Part shown: piece by piece, positions 58,742-64,000 of the stretch
Numbering within the stretch: the first letter of the stretch is position 1
Layout: every line of letters starts with the position of its first letter
NCBI RefSeq assembly: GCF_000010505.1
Contig: NC_010729.1
Location: 1,557,501 to 1,621,500 of the forward strand
Length of the DNA: 64,000 nucleotides
Direction of reading: 5' to 3'
From: Porphyromonas gingivalis ATCC 33277
Lineage (GTDB): Bacteria; Bacteroidota; Bacteroidia; Bacteroidales; Porphyromonadaceae
Notes under the pieces: generated by a model
What the model saw: the letters and a program-made list of their open reading frames with translations, nothing else
The model's database searches: none
What the model was told of the DNA's origin: nothing
Made by a program: the position numbers and the translations under genes

Positions 58742-60625
58742 CTATTTTCTCTTTTGTTGTTGGCGTCGCATCGCTTCCTGCTGCCGCTGTGCCTCTTCGA
58801 GTCTTGCCATCCATTTCGATTTCTTTCGTGGCTTCGTCTTGTTCGCTTCCAACTTAGCCATCAGCTTCTCTTCGTTGATGATAAAACGTGAAGACATGTA
58901 CTGGATGACAGTAATAATAGAAGAGAGGAAATAATAGTAGCAAAGCCCCGATGCATTCTGATTGAAGAAGAACAGGAACATCACCGTAGTGATATAAGGC
59001 ATCCATTTGAGCATAGCCATACCCTCCTGTCCCGTATCCGACTGATTCATCGTATAGCGGATATAGAGGATATTGGAAATGGACATGAGCAGGCAGAAGA
59101 GACTGACGTGATTGCCATAGAACTGAGACAACAAAGGAATATCGGCCGTCCAGCTGAAAACAGCATCATAGGAGGAGAGGTCTTCCGCCCAGAGGAAACT
59201 CTGCTGACGAATGTCGATAGTCGTAGGGAAATACATGTACATGGCTATGAGGAAAGGGAACTGCAAAAGCATAGGCAAGCACCCACTCATCGGACCCGCA
59301 CCGGCCGCACGATAGAGATTCATGGTAGCAGACTGCCGCTTCATCATGGATTCCTGATCCTTGCCCGGGTACTTGGCATTGATCTCTTGTACCTGCGGCC
59401 GTAGCAATCGCATTTTGGCAGAGGAGAGATACCCCTTGTAAGCGAGAGGAGAGATGAGGAGTTTGATCCCCAGCGTGAGCAAAAGAATGATCAGCCCCCA
59501 GTTGCTAAAATACTGCTGCAGGAATGTGGAGGCCGGAATGATCATATAACGATTGATCCATCGGAAGATACTGGCACCCAAGTAGACCAAGTGATCGAGA
59601 TCGAGGTTGTCCTCGGCTTTCATCCCTTTGTCGTAAGCGCGTAGCATATTGTATTTGAGCGGGCCGAAGAAGAAAGTGAATCCGGCTTTTGTTCCCGGGC
59701 GAACATCCAACGGAAAGGTGGCAGACATGGTACAATTCTTCAGATAGTCGGACCCGGCTGCTGCCGTCTTCTGCGCCAGTTTATTGTTTTCGAAATAACT
59801 ATCGCACACCAAAACGGAGGCGAAGTACTTATCCTTGAAAGACACCCAATGCAACGGCTCCTCCAAAGTCTTCTTGTCTTCCTGCTTACTGTCGCTCAGA
59901 CGATCCACCTCATCGCCCGAATACTTATAATAAATAGAGGTATATTGATTCTCAAACTTCCAGGATTTCTCCTGACGGCGAATGCGCTGCGACCATTCTA
60001 GGTCCTGCATCGTCATATTGGCAGGGAAAAGCGATTGCAAGTTCTGTCCGCTTACCGTCATTCGCAAGCGGTAGTCATCCGGAAGGAGGACGTAGGCCAA
60101 ATCAAGATAAGAAGCACTGTCCACAGCCAGACGCATCACAACGGAGGAATCCGTTCGGCTGATGGGAGAAAAGTACAGATCGCGTGTATCGACCAGCCTG
60201 TTGTCCAGGGTTCGCAGTGGCAAGTTGAAATCCGACTCTCCCTCTCGGAAAAGATAGAGAGGTTTGCCATCGTACGTTTTATAGTCCCGAAGCAAAACTT
60301 CCCGAATGGCTCCCCCCTTGGTGCTGAGCTTGAGAGCGATCTTGCCGTTGGCCAGCTCCACCTGCTCCTCTGCACCGGCTGTCGCGGCTGCCAGTAGTCC
60401 ATACTGATTATATCCGGCTGCCTGTTTGATCGAATCGGGCGTGGCCTCCTGGGTTCGGGCTGCAAGGAGTTCGGCTTCGGCTTTCGCTATGGAATCCTGC
60501 CGAGCTGCTTCTATCGCAGCCTTACGCTGCGCTTCTATTTCCTGCGGATCGGGACGATTGAGCCATGAAAACCCAAAGATCACCAGTCCGATCAGAACTA
60601 AACCTATAACTGTATTTTTATCCAT
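58742..60625 (-). CDS. yidC: Membrane protein insertase YidC
   Basis: 627 residues. The N-terminal helix (VIGLVLIGLVIFGFSWL) is followed by a large periplasmic P1 domain (~residues 60-350) and the conserved five-helix core: FNRYMIIPAS-like segment, LTLGIKLLISPLAYKGYLSSAKMRLL, GAGPMSGCLPMLLQFPFLIAMYM, and YYFLSSIITVIQYM. A basic tail (KTKPRKKSKW...RRQQQKRK) probably contacts ribosomes. It inserts inner-membrane proteins with or without Sec. Located between pyrG (127-nt gap) and the PurF-like gene. Confidence 0.96.
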   Translation of the reverse strand: MDKNTVIGLVLIGLVIFGFSWLNRPDPQEIEAQRKAAIEAARQDSIAKAEAELLAARTQEATPDSIKQAAGYNQYGLLAAATAGAEEQVELANGKIALKLSTKGGAIREVLLRDYKTYDGKPLYLFREGESDFNLPLRTLDNRLVDTRDLYFSPISRTDSSVVMRLAVDSASYLDLAYVLLPDDYRLRMTVSGQNLQSLFPANMTMQDLEWSQRIRRQEKSWKFENQYTSIYYKYSGDEVDRLSDSKQEDKKTLEEPLHWVSFKDKYFASVLVCDSYFENNKLAQKTAAAGSDYLKNCTMSATFPLDVRPGTKAGFTFFFGPLKYNMLRAYDKGMKAEDNLDLDHLVYLGASIFRWINRYMIIPASTFLQQYFSNWGLIILLLTLGIKLLISPLAYKGYLSSAKMRLLRPQVQEINAKYPGKDQESMMKRQSATMNLYRAAGAGPMSGCLPMLLQFPFLIAMYMYFPTTIDIRQQSFLWAEDLSSYDAVFSWTADIPLLSQFYGNHVSLFCLLMSISNILYIRYTMNQSDTGQEGMAMLKWMPYITTVMFLFFFNQNASGLCYYYFLSSIITVIQYMSSRFIINEEKLMAKLEANKTKPRKKSKWMARLEEAQRQQEAMRRQQQKRK

Positions 60626-60752
60626 ATATTTTCGTTGCGTAGGGATTCTTCGGCACCGACATCGGCACCCCTATCTTGTTGCCTGTTCGCTACGGTATGT
60701 CAGAGGGGAGGAAAAATTTCACACCCCCCCAAAGAACCGACAGGCAAAGCAA

Positions 60753-62950
<2,198 letters not shown>

Positions 62951-62953
62951 AGA

Positions 62954-62984
62954 TTGGCTGTTTGGGAAAAAGCATATAAATTTG
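62954..62984 (+). promoter_or_regulatory. Candidate promoter of the IMPDH gene
   Basis: TTG (62954-62956), 20 nt, then TAAATTTG (62977-62984), 42 nt before the ATG. Good match to the Bacteroidota consensus. Confidence 0.55.
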
Positions 62985-63026
62985 GCAGGAAATTTCAGAG
63001 TTTCACTCCTAACACTACATCAGAAC

Positions 63027-64000
63027 ATGGCTGTCTTCATCAATGAAGTTTCCAGGACGTTCGGCGAATATCTTCTTATTCCCGGCCTCACTACAGAACA
63101 GTGCACTCCCCAAAACATCTCTCTTCAGACTCCTCTCATTAAGTTCAATCGCGATGAGAGTCCCCGTATCAAGCTGAATATCCCGTTTGTTTCGGCCATC
63201 ATGCAGTCGGTCTCCAATGATACGCTGGCCATCGAATTGGCACGCAACGGGGGACTTTCGTTTATCTTCGGATCGCAGAGCATAGAGAGTCAGGCCGAAA
63301 TGGTTCGTCGTGTAAAGAAATTCAAGGCCGGATTTGTCACCAGCGATTCCAATCTCAGACCGGACAATACGCTGGCCGATGTATTGGATCTGGTCAAAAG
63401 GACAGGACATAATAATATAGGTATCACTCACGACGGTTCGTCCAATGGCCGTCTGATGGGTATCGTCACGAGCAGAGACTATCGCGTCAGCACGGACTCG
63501 CCCTCGAAGCCGGTCAAAGATTTTATGACGCCGTTCGAGAGACTTACGGTGGGCAAGGTCGGTATTACGCTGAGCGAAGCCAACGATATTATTTGGGAAA
63601 ACAAACTCAATACGCTGCCGATCATCGACGAAAATCAGAATCTGCAGTATTTCGTCTTCCGTAAAGATTACGACAGCCACAAGAACAATCCGCTCGAACT
63701 CTCCAACTACACGGACAAGACCCTCCTCGTAGGTGCCGGTATCAATACGCGCGACTATAAGGAGCGAGTACCTGCACTGGTGGAGGCCGGTGTGGATGTG
63801 GTGTGCATCGACTCATCGGACGGCTATTCCGACTGGCAGAGCAATACGATCCGTTGGATCAAGGAGAAATACGGGGACAGTTTGCCCGTAGGTGCAGGGA
63901 ATGTGGTCGATCGCGATGGGTTCAACTTCTTGACCGAGGCCGGTGCGGACTTCATCAAAGTAGGGATCGGAGGAGGCTCCATCTGTATCACACGCGAGCA
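63027..64000 (+). CDS. guaB: IMP dehydrogenase (partial, runs off the window end)
   Basis: The frame from ATG 63027 stays open to the window end (324 codons). IMPDH oxidises IMP to XMP, the committed step to GMP. The N-terminus ([13 protein letters not shown]), [20 protein letters not shown] and [20 protein letters not shown] are followed by two CBS modules (about residues 100-220), then [23 protein letters not shown] and the active loop [12 protein letters not shown] with nucleophile Cys320. The pattern is much closer to the trichomonad (Tritrichomonas) IMPDH, whose nucleophile is Cys319, than to E. coli-type GuaB. A 221-codon opposite-strand ORF is a shadow. Confidence 0.95.
   Translation, partial: MAVFINEVSRTFGEYLLIPGLTTEQCTPQNISLQTPLIKFNRDESPRIKLNIPFVSAIMQSVSNDTLAIELARNGGLSFIFGSQSIESQAEMVRRVKKFKAGFVTSDSNLRPDNTLADVLDLVKRTGHNNIGITHDGSSNGRLMGIVTSRDYRVSTDSPSKPVKDFMTPFERLTVGKVGITLSEANDIIWENKLNTLPIIDENQNLQYFVFRKDYDSHKNNPLELSNYTDKTLLVGAGINTRDYKERVPALVEAGVDVVCIDSSDGYSDWQSNTIRWIKEKYGDSLPVGAGNVVDRDGFNFLTEAGADFIKVGIGGGSICITRE

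Overview
The window looks like Porphyromonas gingivalis or a very close relative (Bacteroidota). The evidence is a Lys-specific PepK-type secreted protease with a type IX secretion C-terminal domain, IS1126-like and IS195-like insertion sequences, a XepCAB-type RND pump, HU-like proteins with Gly-rich tails, and promoter-like boxes of the Bacteroidota type (-33 TTG/TTTG, -7 TAnnTTTG) upstream of many genes. Starts are preceded by A-rich sequence rather than clear Shine-Dalgarno motifs, although the 16S 3' end keeps its CCTCC.

Layout. 1-3.3 kb: an rRNA operon on the minus strand (16S, tRNA-Ile, tRNA-Ala, start of 23S) with a well-matched promoter about 350 bp upstream of 16S. 3.6-7.6 kb: a minus-strand citrulline-to-glutamate operon (ornithine aminotransferase, citrulline hydrolase CtlX, P5C dehydrogenase). 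7.9-17.6 kb: elongation factor P, an HU-like protein, an AspT/YidE-type transporter, an M20 dipeptidase, a purine-salvage pair (amidohydrolase and purine nucleoside phosphorylase), a hypothetical membrane-anchored protein, a repeat-rich gap and a second HU-like protein. 18.1-27.2 kb: PepK, an 892-bp transposon-like element full of 41-bp tandem repeats, pyruvate:ferredoxin oxidoreductase and an AAA ATPase.

27.5-33.5 kb is a decayed accessory island. It holds a small HTH gene split by an IS1126-like element, an HU-like gene with an internal stop, an EcoRI-like restriction-modification system whose endonuclease is frameshifted but whose methylase is intact, an integrase fragment, and an IS195-like element. 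33.5-39.5 kb is an RND efflux operon ending in a small PII-like gene. A second IS1126-like copy at 40-41.4 kb sits inside a short tandem-repeat tract.

41.7-50.9 kb: an aminoacyl-histidine dipeptidase, a small membrane protein, an OmpH/Skp-like protein, a TonB-dependent receptor, four tRNAs (Gly, Leu, Gly, Tyr), a VanW-family protein and glutamine-dependent NAD synthetase, with a third IS1126-like copy just after the nadE stop. 52.4-64 kb is a nucleotide-synthesis block: carB, carA, a PurF-like amidotransferase, yidC and pyrG on the minus strand, and on the plus strand an IMP dehydrogenase that runs off the window end.

The metabolic genes fit an asaccharolytic, peptide-fermenting lifestyle: secreted Lys-protease, dipeptidases, citrulline/ornithine catabolism and PFOR. 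The most notable non-genic structures are the 892-bp inverted-repeat element with a 6-bp target duplication (21136-22027), a dispersed ~79-bp structured repeat with three copies, and the broken EcoRI-like system.
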